Below are positions 15,576 to 23,283 of a DNA stretch of 32,966 nucleotides, piece by piece; the first letter of the stretch is position 1, and each line of letters begins with the position of its first letter. The notes below the pieces were generated by a model, which searched no databases, was not told the origin of the DNA, and worked only from the letters and a program-made list of their open reading frames with translations. The stretch covers positions 1 through 32,966 of the forward strand of contig JALSLK010000105.1 of assembly GCA_026988355.1 (NCBI GenBank), given 5' to 3'. The DNA is from Flavobacteriaceae bacterium (GTDB lineage: Bacteria > Bacteroidota > Bacteroidia > Flavobacteriales > Flavobacteriaceae). A program made the translations under genes and the position numbers.

Positions 15576-17055
15576 TTCGTTAGATTTTTCGACGTTTAGT
15601 AGACAGTCTGTTGGCGGAATTGTTTTTATTTATTTAAAAAATTTATATGCTATTTTTAAAAAATTATGGGTAGCCTTTTTACCAATTCTAGCAAGTCAAA
15701 ACAAATCTAAAAGTATCCTATTTGCTATTAGTTTAATTTTGGTTGTTTTATTATTCTTTCTTATAAAATCAATTTTATCATATCTTTTTTATCAATTTAA
15801 AATTGAAGACAATCACTTTATTGTAAAGCATGGCATTTTACGAAAGATACAGGTTTCTATTCCTTTTGAAAAAATTCAAAACATTAATTTTAAGCAAAAT
15901 TTTATTCATCAACTAATCAAAGTCACACAGGTTGATATAGAAACAGCAGGAGCAAAATCGGTTGAAATATCTATAAAAGCGTTAAGTATCGAAAAGGCAA
16001 AAGCGATTAAGCACTTAATATATAGCTCTAAAAAAAATCAAAGTGAGAATTTTGAAGAAACAAATACTGAAATAAATAAACCGATATTAAGAATATCTCC
16101 AACGATGCTTTTAAAAGAAGGCATTACCGAAAATCACTTTAAAAGTTTTATCTTATTTGCTGCTTTTTTATTTAGTATTTACAGTCAAAATAGAAATTTT
16201 TTTAAGGATAATATAATCCTAAAATCTGTTGAAAAACAATTTGGAGAAATTACCAATACATTATATGGTATTTTTATATTAATTGTATTTGCTTTGTCTA
16301 TTTCATTAATTATTTCTTTTATCAAGGTTTTTTTAATTCATTTTAATTTATCTGTATATTATAAAGACAAAGTTTTAGAAATTGTTCAAGGATTGCTGAC
16401 AAAAAAACACCAAATTTTAAAAAAAGAAAAAGTCCAAAGTATTGTAATTTCTACCAATCCATTAAAGAGAAAATTTTGTCTTTCTAGTGTTTATTTTAAG
16501 CAAGTATCTAATGCAAAAAAGCCAGGAAAAAAATCGCTTCCAACACGTATTATTGGTTGCAATAGCAAACATTTAGATACTATAAAACAGTTTTTATATG
16601 GTAATATTGACTTTGCAAATTGTAAAAAACACAAACCACATAATTATTATATCGTTCAAATGGCAATTCGAAATCTGTTCTTACTTCTAATTCTAAATAC
16701 AATAATTTTAGCCACTAACGATTATCCTTTATTTTATATGAATATTGGATTAGTTCCATTACTTATTTTCTTCATCTATAAAAAATATCAAAAATCTTAT
16801 TTTAAATTTAACGAAAATTTATTGATTGTTGGTTCTGGCAAAATTGGTACAGATACAACCTATTTTCCATATTATAAATTACAATCTATTGAATTACGAC
16901 AAACAATTTTTCAAAAAAAGCGAACTATTTACGATATAATTTTACAAAATGCAACTGAAAAAATTAAATTGCCTTGTGTAAACCAAAGAACTGCAAATTA
17001 TATCTATAACTATTTCCTATATCAAACCGAAATTTCAACAAAAAAATGGATGTAA
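15568..17055 (+). CDS. YdbT-like membrane protein with three PH-like domains
   Basis: A 495-residue protein with three bPH2-type modules, each preceded by membrane helices. Module 1 (about 75-145) contains IVKHGILRKIQVSIPFEKIQ; module 2 (about 255-335) KVLEIVQGLLTKKHQIL; module 3 (about 410-480) LIVGSGKIGTDTTYFPY with the matching LQSIELRQTIFQKKR. This is the standard YdbT architecture and pairs with the YdbS-like gene upstream, with which it overlaps by eight bases. It overlaps menA by ten bases, making tight co-translation likely. No enzymatic motif is seen; function is unknown. Confidence 0.85.
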   Translation: MNNSLDFSTFSRQSVGGIVFIYLKNLYAIFKKLWVAFLPILASQNKSKSILFAISLILVVLLFFLIKSILSYLFYQFKIEDNHFIVKHGILRKIQVSIPFEKIQNINFKQNFIHQLIKVTQVDIETAGAKSVEISIKALSIEKAKAIKHLIYSSKKNQSENFEETNTEINKPILRISPTMLLKEGITENHFKSFILFAAFLFSIYSQNRNFFKDNIILKSVEKQFGEITNTLYGIFILIVFALSISLIISFIKVFLIHFNLSVYYKDKVLEIVQGLLTKKHQILKKEKVQSIVISTNPLKRKFCLSSVYFKQVSNAKKPGKKSLPTRIIGCNSKHLDTIKQFLYGNIDFANCKKHKPHNYYIVQMAIRNLFLLLILNTIILATNDYPLFYMNIGLVPLLIFFIYKKYQKSYFKFNENLLIVGSGKIGTDTTYFPYYKLQSIELRQTIFQKKRTIYDIILQNATEKIKLPCVNQRTANYIYNYFLYQTEISTKKWM

Positions 17056-17945
17056 AAAATTATATACAAGCTGCCAGATTACGTACACTACCACTATCTA
17101 TTTCTGGAATTATTGTTGGGAGTTTTATCGCTTATGCCGAAGGTTATTCTAATATATATATTGTGATTTTAGCTTTATTAACGACTATCGGATTTCAAAT
17201 TTTATCCAATTTTGCTAACGATTATGGCGATGGGGTTAAAGGTACAGATAATGAAGAGCGTATTGGTCCAAAACGAGCTTTACAAAGTGGAACAATTAGC
17301 GAAAAACAAATGTTAAATGCTATTAAAACAACTGGTTTTATAACCTTTATTATTGCATTGGTATTAATTTATGTTTCTTTTGGCAAAACTAATTTTTTGT
17401 ATAGTCTTTTATTTTTAATGCTTGGAATCGTTAGTATTGCCGCTGCCATAAAATATACTATGGGAAAAAACGCTTATGGTTATAGTGGTTTTGGCGATGT
17501 TTTTGTTTTTTTATTTTTTGGATTATTAAGTGTTTGTGGTACTTATTTTTTGTTTACGAAACAAATAGACTTTTTTGTTTTTTTACCTGCAATATCTATT
17601 GGTTTTCTGAGCAGTGCTGTATTAAATTTGAATAACATGAGAGATATTGAAAACGATAAATCTGCTAATAAGAATACACTTGTGGTAAAAATGGGAAGTA
17701 AAAAAGCAAAATATTATCACTATTTTTTAATTATTTGTAGTTTTTTATTTACTATAGCTTATACTTTATTAAACTACCAATCTATAAAACAATTCCTATT
17801 TATTATAGCCTTTATTCCTATTTTTATTCATTTAATAAACGTTGTCAAAACAACCAATCCAAAAGATTTTGATCCCGAATTAAAAAAATTAGCTCTAAGT
17901 ACCTTTTTGTTTGCTTTACTTTTTGGAATTGGCTTGGTTTTGTGA
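17046..17945 (+). CDS. menA: 1,4-dihydroxy-2-naphthoate polyprenyltransferase
   Basis: A UbiA-family integral-membrane prenyltransferase that attaches the polyprenyl tail in menaquinone synthesis. The 299-residue length is standard. Motif 1 is N58-D59-Y-G-D62...D67 (NFANDYGDGVKGTD), and motif 2 NMRDIENDKSANKNTL, the second aspartate-rich site that binds Mg-diphosphate. About eight hydrophobic segments follow the family pattern. It overlaps the YdbT-like gene at its start. Menaquinone would be the natural electron carrier for the Fe-S membrane protein encoded earlier in the run, though other men genes are not present. Confidence 0.94.
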   Translation: MDVKNYIQAARLRTLPLSISGIIVGSFIAYAEGYSNIYIVILALLTTIGFQILSNFANDYGDGVKGTDNEERIGPKRALQSGTISEKQMLNAIKTTGFITFIIALVLIYVSFGKTNFLYSLLFLMLGIVSIAAAIKYTMGKNAYGYSGFGDVFVFLFFGLLSVCGTYFLFTKQIDFFVFLPAISIGFLSSAVLNLNNMRDIENDKSANKNTLVVKMGSKKAKYYHYFLIICSFLFTIAYTLLNYQSIKQFLFIIAFIPIFIHLINVVKTTNPKDFDPELKKLALSTFLFALLFGIGLVL

Positions 17946-17984
17946 TTTTATTTATAAGCTCTTCTTTGATAAAGCAAAAATTAT

Positions 17985-18503
17985 TTAATTACCTGTCTCT
18001 AATTTCAAATTTTCCTTAAATTTTTGCTGAATTTCCTCATACATTTTATAAATTAATTGAATTTTCTTTGGATGTTCATCTTTTCTGTAACTCAATTCCC
18101 AAAAAATATTTTTGTTATTTTTTAATCTAAAAGTAACTCCTAAACTACCCTCGTCAACAACGTTCGGACTTCCAAATATTTGATTTCTACTAAAATATTT
18201 ATCCGAAATATTTGCTAGAATCTTTTTATAGTCTGAGTTATTGTCAATAATAGTTATTGTATCTATATTAATCAATGCTGTATCTTTATATTCTTCTATA
18301 TATTTATAGATATAATTATTATTCATAGATATTTTCCATCTCTTTTTAATACTATTAGGGTTGATTAAACCATGAGACTGTTCATAAAATAAAACTTCCA
18401 TAATTTTATTTTCACTACTATTTATAGTTATCTTATTTGATTTTTCCTGAGATTGACAAGAACTGATTAATAGAAACATATATATATATATACTTTTGCC
18501 CAT
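17985..18503 (-). CDS. Small lipoprotein, candidate immunity protein
   Basis: A 172-residue lipoprotein that I do not recognise. The signal peptide ends at a lipobox with C16 (LLISSC), followed by QSQEKSNK. The rest is alternating strands with many K, N and aromatic residues, e.g. WKISMNNNYIYKYIEEY and VTFRLKNNKNIFWELSYR. It starts 2 nt after the stop of the metallopeptidase gene, so the two are surely co-transcribed and probably translationally coupled. A periplasm-facing lipoprotein directly behind an effector-like enzyme is a common layout for immunity proteins; that is inference. Its first codons include an AT dinucleotide run (18478-18492). An alternative ATG after the run (residue 9) would leave too short a signal peptide. 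Confidence 0.72.
   Translation of the reverse strand: MGKSIYIYMFLLISSCQSQEKSNKITINSSENKIMEVLFYEQSHGLINPNSIKKRWKISMNNNYIYKYIEEYKDTALINIDTITIIDNNSDYKKILANISDKYFSRNQIFGSPNVVDEGSLGVTFRLKNNKNIFWELSYRKDEHPKKIQLIYKMYEEIQQKFKENLKLETGN
18478..18492. repeat. AT dinucleotide microsatellite in the lipoprotein signal peptide
   Basis: Seven and a half AT units (15 nt) covering codons 4-9 of the lipoprotein gene (SIYIYM). Gain or loss of one unit shifts the frame, so expression could vary by slipped-strand mispairing. Confidence 0.7.
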
Positions 18504-18505
18504 AA

Positions 18506-19918
18506 TTAATAATTTGTAATTAAACTTCTATCTGTTCGCAACATTTTCCATTGCCATTTATAAAATGAATACATTTTACCTTTAAACTTATTATCTCCCG
18601 AACCGAGTAATCTTCCTACACGATCTAAAGAGCCTGCTTGCCAAGTATAATCCAAATAATTTTCAGTATAACCATGATAAAAAGTGTAAGGTCCTGCAAA
18701 GGAGCCTCCTTGAAAAACATGTGGCAACCCAAATGAATGACCTGCTTCATGAACAATTGTATGGTCATCTTTTAGTGCCGACTTATAAATAATATAACTA
18801 TTTCCCCAATTATTATTTGCATCTAAAGAACAAGAACCTAATACATTTCCTGCTAAAAACTCTGTATAAAATAAATACGTTCTTGTTGTTCCTGTATTCC
18901 CAGTATAATTAATTTGCCCAGAGTTAGTAGTGGGTTTGTGTCTACCATAAATTTCATATAAATTCACTAAAGTTTGTTTAATTTGCTGAGAACTCATAGC
19001 ACTTACATTATTAAGAAATGCCCGAACAGCTGGTTTTTTTTTACTCAACTCAACTAAATTGAACTCTGTATCAACTCTAACTTCTGCTCGTATCAATGCT
19101 TGGTTAAACGATTGATTTTTGAATAGATACTGATAGTCACTTCTAAGACTTGCAGAAGATGGTCCTGTTATTACATTTACAGCAACAATTTCGGCTTTTG
19201 GTATCACATTATTTTTGTAAACCATTAATTTACCAACTTCTGTTTTTTGACTTCCTAATTTGGCAAATACTTTTATTTCTTCATGAGCATTTAAAGTTCC
19301 CCCTTTACATTTTATATTTACTTTTTTCTCTGCTAAATAATAATCTCGTGTTGTTGTACCTCCCAAATTTTTAGTCTTTTTAGAACCAATTAAATCTTTT
19401 AAATTTAACTTTGAAGGCGTGATTTTTAAAAACTGATTATTCGTTTCAAACAATATTTCAGTAGCATCATCTACCAACGATTCTAACGCTTCTATTTCAA
19501 CATCTAAATCTACGCCATTTCGATGCATTCTTGAACCATGAGCAAATTGTGCCGTAGTAGTATGTGGAAAGATTGACAACCAAGCGGAATAATAATCCAT
19601 TCCATACGGAGAAATTGGATTGACAACATCGGTAGTTTTATATTCTGTTTTTAAAGCTGCTACATTTTTACATAAAGCTGTAGGCGCACCAATTGCTGTA
19701 CCATTATTATCATTAGTTACGGTTTCAATAGGATAAATATATTCATCTCGCAACCAATCAAATCCATATTTTCCTTGATAATCTGATGGACGTCTAAAAT
19801 GAACCATAAATTTTTTAAGTGTAACAACTTGTGGTCTTGTTATTGATGTGTAACTCCCAAACTGGATACTTGGACTTCCCATATTATTGATTTTAAAGGT
19901 GTAAAACGTAGTATGCAC
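18506..19918 (-). CDS. Zinc metallopeptidase without signal peptide, candidate secreted effector
   Basis: A 470-residue protein. The zinc site is HEAGHSFGLPH: H390, catalytic E391, H394 and H400, the HExGHxxGxxH signature of metzincin/M43-like peptidases. The expected Met-turn after it reads NYLDY (L422) rather than NYMDY. There is no signal peptide. The N-terminal region with YGFDWLRDEY (51-60) and YYSAWLSIFP, a central beta-rich domain, and the end FYKWQWKML resemble a Bacteroidota family of large effector-like proteins that I recall next to type VI secretion genes; this is from memory and unverified. No VgrG, PAAR, Hcp or other secretion gene is in the window. The ATG at 19882 (MGSPSIQF) is an alternative start. 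It forms a two-gene operon with the lipoprotein downstream. Confidence 0.82.
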   Translation of the reverse strand: MHTTFYTFKINNMGSPSIQFGSYTSITRPQVVTLKKFMVHFRRPSDYQGKYGFDWLRDEYIYPIETVTNDNNGTAIGAPTALCKNVAALKTEYKTTDVVNPISPYGMDYYSAWLSIFPHTTTAQFAHGSRMHRNGVDLDVEIEALESLVDDATEILFETNNQFLKITPSKLNLKDLIGSKKTKNLGGTTTRDYYLAEKKVNIKCKGGTLNAHEEIKVFAKLGSQKTEVGKLMVYKNNVIPKAEIVAVNVITGPSSASLRSDYQYLFKNQSFNQALIRAEVRVDTEFNLVELSKKKPAVRAFLNNVSAMSSQQIKQTLVNLYEIYGRHKPTTNSGQINYTGNTGTTRTYLFYTEFLAGNVLGSCSLDANNNWGNSYIIYKSALKDDHTIVHEAGHSFGLPHVFQGGSFAGPYTFYHGYTENYLDYTWQAGSLDRVGRLLGSGDNKFKGKMYSFYKWQWKMLRTDRSLITNY

Positions 19919-20024
19919 AGTAATATTTAAAATGCTCCTACTTTGAAGTTATAAAAGTAACACATTTTTTTATAGAAACAAGAAATTAAAACTCTAAAAA
20001 AGATTACAACATACCCTCAAATTA

Positions 20025-20876
20025 TTAAAAAACACGATACAAATTAAAGCCAAAAAAAATGTCGCCTTTACTCCAATTACCAGTTGCGTTAGTAACATAA
20101 TGAGAGTCGTTTAATTGTTGAGAATTCGTAAACATTAACTGAAAAACATGGCCTCCAACTTGCCAATCTAAACCGAGAGAAAGCGCATTGTTAAAATTAG
20201 AATTTGAAGCACGATTAAAATGAGGAGTATATTCCGTAGTAACAGACCAACTATCCGAAATACGAAAACTACCAGCCAACGATAATGCAAATTGAGAATT
20301 ACTTTGTTCCGAATTTTTTACTAAATTTTCATGAATAAAGATTGGAGCAATTTGCAAAGAAATATTATCATTAATTTTTTTAGAAATTAATAATTCCGAA
20401 AGATATGTTAATCGGTTCGCAAAAGTTAAATTTGGAAAATCGTCCTTTTTTAAAGCTGAATTTATAGCAAAACTACTAAAACCAGTAATCGTAAACGGAA
20501 ATCCATCGTAAACTTGAGATTTTAATTTATATTTAGCATTAAAATCGTAAGTTTTTCGAAACTTACTACGAGCAAAACCAACTTGAAGCCAATCGTTAAT
20601 ACCATAAAAAAAACTAAATTTGATGGTAGCAGCATCCAAGCCAAATAAATCATCAAAACCATTTTTAATAGAACCAAAACGATGTGCTATTAATAAATAG
20701 AATTCTTTTTTACCAGCAATTTTTGTAGACTCAATATTAATTATTTTAAGAGCTTCAAAAGAGCTATTAACTTTTTTATCAATAATAGCAACATTCTCTA
20801 AATCATCCAATAAATCATCTTGAGAAAAACTAAAAATAGAATAAAATAAAAATAGAATAACGTATAATTTGTTCAT
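20025..20876 (-). CDS. DUF5777-family outer-membrane beta-barrel protein
   Basis: A 283-residue protein with a Sec signal peptide (MNKLYVILFLFYSIFSFSQ, cleavage near 19-20), then an acidic linker, and a chain of alternating amphipathic strands ending in aromatic FGFNLYRVF, with a C-terminal phenylalanine as in outer-membrane barrels. The FYLLIAHRFGSIKNGFDDLFGLD and FFYGINDWLQVGFARS stretches are typical of DUF5777, a Bacteroidota family. Its divergently placed neighbours (cytochrome lipoprotein, YceI) are often found with it, hinting at an envelope redox or lipid function that is not known. Confidence 0.85.
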   Translation of the reverse strand: MNKLYVILFLFYSIFSFSQDDLLDDLENVAIIDKKVNSSFEALKIINIESTKIAGKKEFYLLIAHRFGSIKNGFDDLFGLDAATIKFSFFYGINDWLQVGFARSKFRKTYDFNAKYKLKSQVYDGFPFTITGFSSFAINSALKKDDFPNLTFANRLTYLSELLISKKINDNISLQIAPIFIHENLVKNSEQSNSQFALSLAGSFRISDSWSVTTEYTPHFNRASNSNFNNALSLGLDWQVGGHVFQLMFTNSQQLNDSHYVTNATGNWSKGDIFFGFNLYRVF

Positions 20877-20961
20877 TATAGATAATGTTTAATTCTCAAA
20901 TATACTAAAATCAAATCGTTATAAATGAAAAAAAAATTATAAATTAGCAAAAAGTCACAGA

Positions 20962-21321
20962 ATGAAAATAGTAAAAAATCTAATATTTGGCATAATTTTA
21001 ATCTTTCTATTATCCTGTACAAATACAAAAGAAGCCGATTTAGTAAGTGTACCATGTACCGACGAATTTACCTATACGGATTGTGTAAAAACAATAATAG
21101 ACAATAATTGCATTATATGTCATAATAGTAATCTCAATGCACTTGGTCCATTTCCATTAGAAACATACGAACAGGTAAAAGAAAAAACACAAAATGGAAA
21201 TATCTTAGCACGAATTCAATTGCCAGATGGTGCAAACGGAATTATGCCACAAACTGGTAAAATGTCACAAGCAAATATTGATGTAATAGTAACTTGGGCA
21301 AATAAAGGCTTCTTAGAATAA
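20962..21321 (+). CDS. c-type cytochrome lipoprotein
   Basis: A 119-residue lipoprotein: lipobox FLLSC with C19, then one haem c site CIICH (C50, C53, H54). The sixth ligand may be M95 in NGIMPQ, or M101. The C-terminus (VIVTWANKGFLE) is the usual last helix of a class I cytochrome c domain. It is short but complete. It lies in a divergent position to the DUF5777 gene (86 nt apart) and converges with the OB-fold gene, 3 nt past its stop. Likely an electron carrier at the periplasmic face. Confidence 0.88.
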   Translation: MKIVKNLIFGIILIFLLSCTNTKEADLVSVPCTDEFTYTDCVKTIIDNNCIICHNSNLNALGPFPLETYEQVKEKTQNGNILARIQLPDGANGIMPQTGKMSQANIDVIVTWANKGFLE

Positions 21322-21324
21322 AAT

Positions 21325-21699
21325 TTATTTAACAATAAAACTTTGATCAAGTTTAACTACCTCAAACATTTCATCATAACCAATAAGCAGTCCTTTAATC
21401 TTTATAATATTTCCTTTTTTAACAGAAACATTTTCTTTAAAAATACAGCTAATTTTATCGTCTAAAGTAACCGATTTACCTTCAATAGCAGTAATTTTAC
21501 CTTTAACTTCAATTACTTTTTCTCCATATTTTTCAGTCGCAACAGATTCGCTAACCGAAAATTCTTTAGCAAGTATCGAAGCATTAATCACAACATCTGC
21601 CGAGGTAGTAGCAATTTCTTTTGGAGCTGCCATAACATAATTATAGGCTAAAAATCCAGCAATAACAACAAATAATAATAGAAATAATATTTTTTTCAT
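21325..21699 (-). CDS. OB-fold tRNA_anti-like exported protein
   Basis: A 124-residue protein with an N-terminal membrane helix or signal anchor (ILFLLLFVVIAGFLAYNYVM) and an OB-fold like the tRNA_anti-like (PF12869) family: VIEVKGKITAIEGKSVTLDDKISCIF and GNIIKIKGLLIGYDEMF. The family is periplasmic and uncharacterised. It stops 3 nt before the cytochrome gene end. It often sits in the same neighbourhood as DUF5777 and YceI genes; this is from memory. Confidence 0.78.
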   Translation of the reverse strand: MKKILFLLLFVVIAGFLAYNYVMAAPKEIATTSADVVINASILAKEFSVSESVATEKYGEKVIEVKGKITAIEGKSVTLDDKISCIFKENVSVKKGNIIKIKGLLIGYDEMFEVVKLDQSFIVK

Positions 21700-21920
21700 G
21701 ATAGTGAAATTTTAAATTTTATAGAGAAGTAGTCGTAAAAGTAATTTAAAAATTTCATTTTATTAAAAATATCTAAAATAAAACTTTCTAAAAATATCCT
21801 GAGCCTGAGTGCTCCCTAAAAAATATTTTTTTTCTGTAAGGAATAAAAAAACATGCGTCTTAACTAATGTGCAAGAATTAGGCACGATAATTGAACATAA
21901 AATAACAAACAAATCAAATC

Positions 21921-22463
21921 ATGAAAAAAATAATTATAGTAGCATTTGCATTAGTAGTATCTTTAAGTATAAATGCACAAGAAAAATTAACAACAAAAAC
22001 TGGAAAAATTCAGTTTGAAGCATCAACACCAAATTTTGAACCCGTAGCAGCAACAAATACTGCAACAAGTGCAATATTTAAAGTAAACGGAGAATTGGCG
22101 GTACTTTCATTAATAAAAGGATTTCAATTCAAGAAAAGTTTAATGCAAAAACATTTTAATTCTAAAAAATGGGTAGATTCAAAGAAATTTCCAAAAACTA
22201 AATTTTCGGGAACGGTAGTAGCTTTTAATTTTGATGAATTAACAGAAAAAGGAAAAGAATATAAAATAAATGGCAAATTGACTTTTCATGGTGTCACAAA
22301 AGAAGTAAGTTCAATGGCAACCATTAAAAATATAGATGGAGTAGTTTATTTAAATACTAAATTTGATGTATTAGTAGCAGATTATGGTATTATTATAAAA
22401 AGTAAATTAGCAAAAAAAATAGCAGAAAAAGTAAATGTAGAAGTAGATTTAGAACTTAAATAG
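21921..22463 (+). CDS. YceI-family periplasmic lipid-binding protein
   Basis: A 180-residue exported protein with a signal peptide (MKKIIIVAFALVVSLSINAQ, cleaved after the AQ). The lipocalin-like YceI barrel is shown by the KIQFEASTPNFEPVAATN opening, FPKTKFSGTV and KLTFHGVTKEV, ending in VNVEVDLEL. Family members bind isoprenoid chains such as polyisoprenoids or ubiquinone-like molecules. A strong terminator follows at 22488. Confidence 0.9.
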   Translation: MKKIIIVAFALVVSLSINAQEKLTTKTGKIQFEASTPNFEPVAATNTATSAIFKVNGELAVLSLIKGFQFKKSLMQKHFNSKKWVDSKKFPKTKFSGTVVAFNFDELTEKGKEYKINGKLTFHGVTKEVSSMATIKNIDGVVYLNTKFDVLVADYGIIIKSKLAKKIAEKVNVEVDLELK

Positions 22464-22487
22464 ACAGACAAACATATAAAAAAACTA

Positions 22488-22514
22488 ACATCCATCATAG
22501 ATGGATGTTTTTTT
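22488..22514 (+). terminator. Rho-independent terminator after yceI
   Basis: ACATCCATC (22488-22496), loop ATA, GATGGATGT (22500-22508), then seven T. A textbook terminator that ends the yceI transcript before the SDR gene. Confidence 0.92.
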
Positions 22515-22548
22515 ATGTAAGATAGTTAAATTTTCTTACTTTTATCCT

Positions 22549-23226
22549 ATGAAAAATATAGTAATATCTGGAGTAAGTAGAGGTATCGGATTTGCCTTAG
22601 TAAGTTATTTTGCAAAAAACAAGTACCAAGTATTAGCATTATCAAGAAATATAGAAACCTTAACCCATTTTCCAGAAAATGTATCTGTTTTAAAAGTAGA
22701 TATAACAAAAGAAAACGATTTACAACAAGTATCTAATTTTATAAAACAACATTGGAAAACAGTTGATATATTAATTAATAACGCAGGAAAATTAGTGCAT
22801 AAACCCTTTTCTAAAACCACCTATCAAGATTTTTTAGAAGTATACAATGTAAACGTATTTGCCGTAGCAACATTAACAAATGTCTGTTTACCATTTATGA
22901 AAAAAGAAAGCCATGTAATAGCAATAAGCAGTATGGGTGGTATTCAAGGTTCTATAAAATTTGCAGGATTATCGGCATATAGTTCCTCTAAAGGAGCAGT
23001 TATAACACTCCTCGAATTATTAGCAGAAGAATATAAAGAAAGTGGTATTGTATTTAATACCTTAGCATTAGGAGCAGTACAAACAGAAATGTTAGCAGAA
23101 GCATTTCCAGATTATAAAGCAGAAATAACAGCAACACAAATGGCAAATTATATCGCTAATTTTGCACTAACAGGAAACAAAATCTACAACGGAAAAACAT
23201 TACAAGTATCCAATACAACACCATAG
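22549..23226 (+). CDS. Short-chain dehydrogenase/reductase
   Basis: A 225-residue cytoplasmic NAD(P)-dependent oxidoreductase. The cofactor motif is GVSRGIG (8-14), followed by NNAG (77-80), the serine in ISSMGG, and the catalytic YSSSK with Y144 and K148. I chose the ATG at 22549, since an upstream in-frame ATG at 22501 is inside the yceI terminator. The substrate is unknown. A TACTTTTA at 22538-22545 could be the -7 element. Confidence 0.9.
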   Translation: MKNIVISGVSRGIGFALVSYFAKNKYQVLALSRNIETLTHFPENVSVLKVDITKENDLQQVSNFIKQHWKTVDILINNAGKLVHKPFSKTTYQDFLEVYNVNVFAVATLTNVCLPFMKKESHVIAISSMGGIQGSIKFAGLSAYSSSKGAVITLLELLAEEYKESGIVFNTLALGAVQTEMLAEAFPDYKAEITATQMANYIANFALTGNKIYNGKTLQVSNTTP

Positions 23227-23283
23227 AATAACAAAAAACAATCACTTAGCAAAAAAATGTCTTACAATTAATAAAAAAGAAAA

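Noticed and set aside
22501-22548. Longer N-terminus for the SDR starting at 22501
   Set aside because: That ATG is in the right arm of the yceI terminator; MKNIVISG at 22549 is the natural SDR start.
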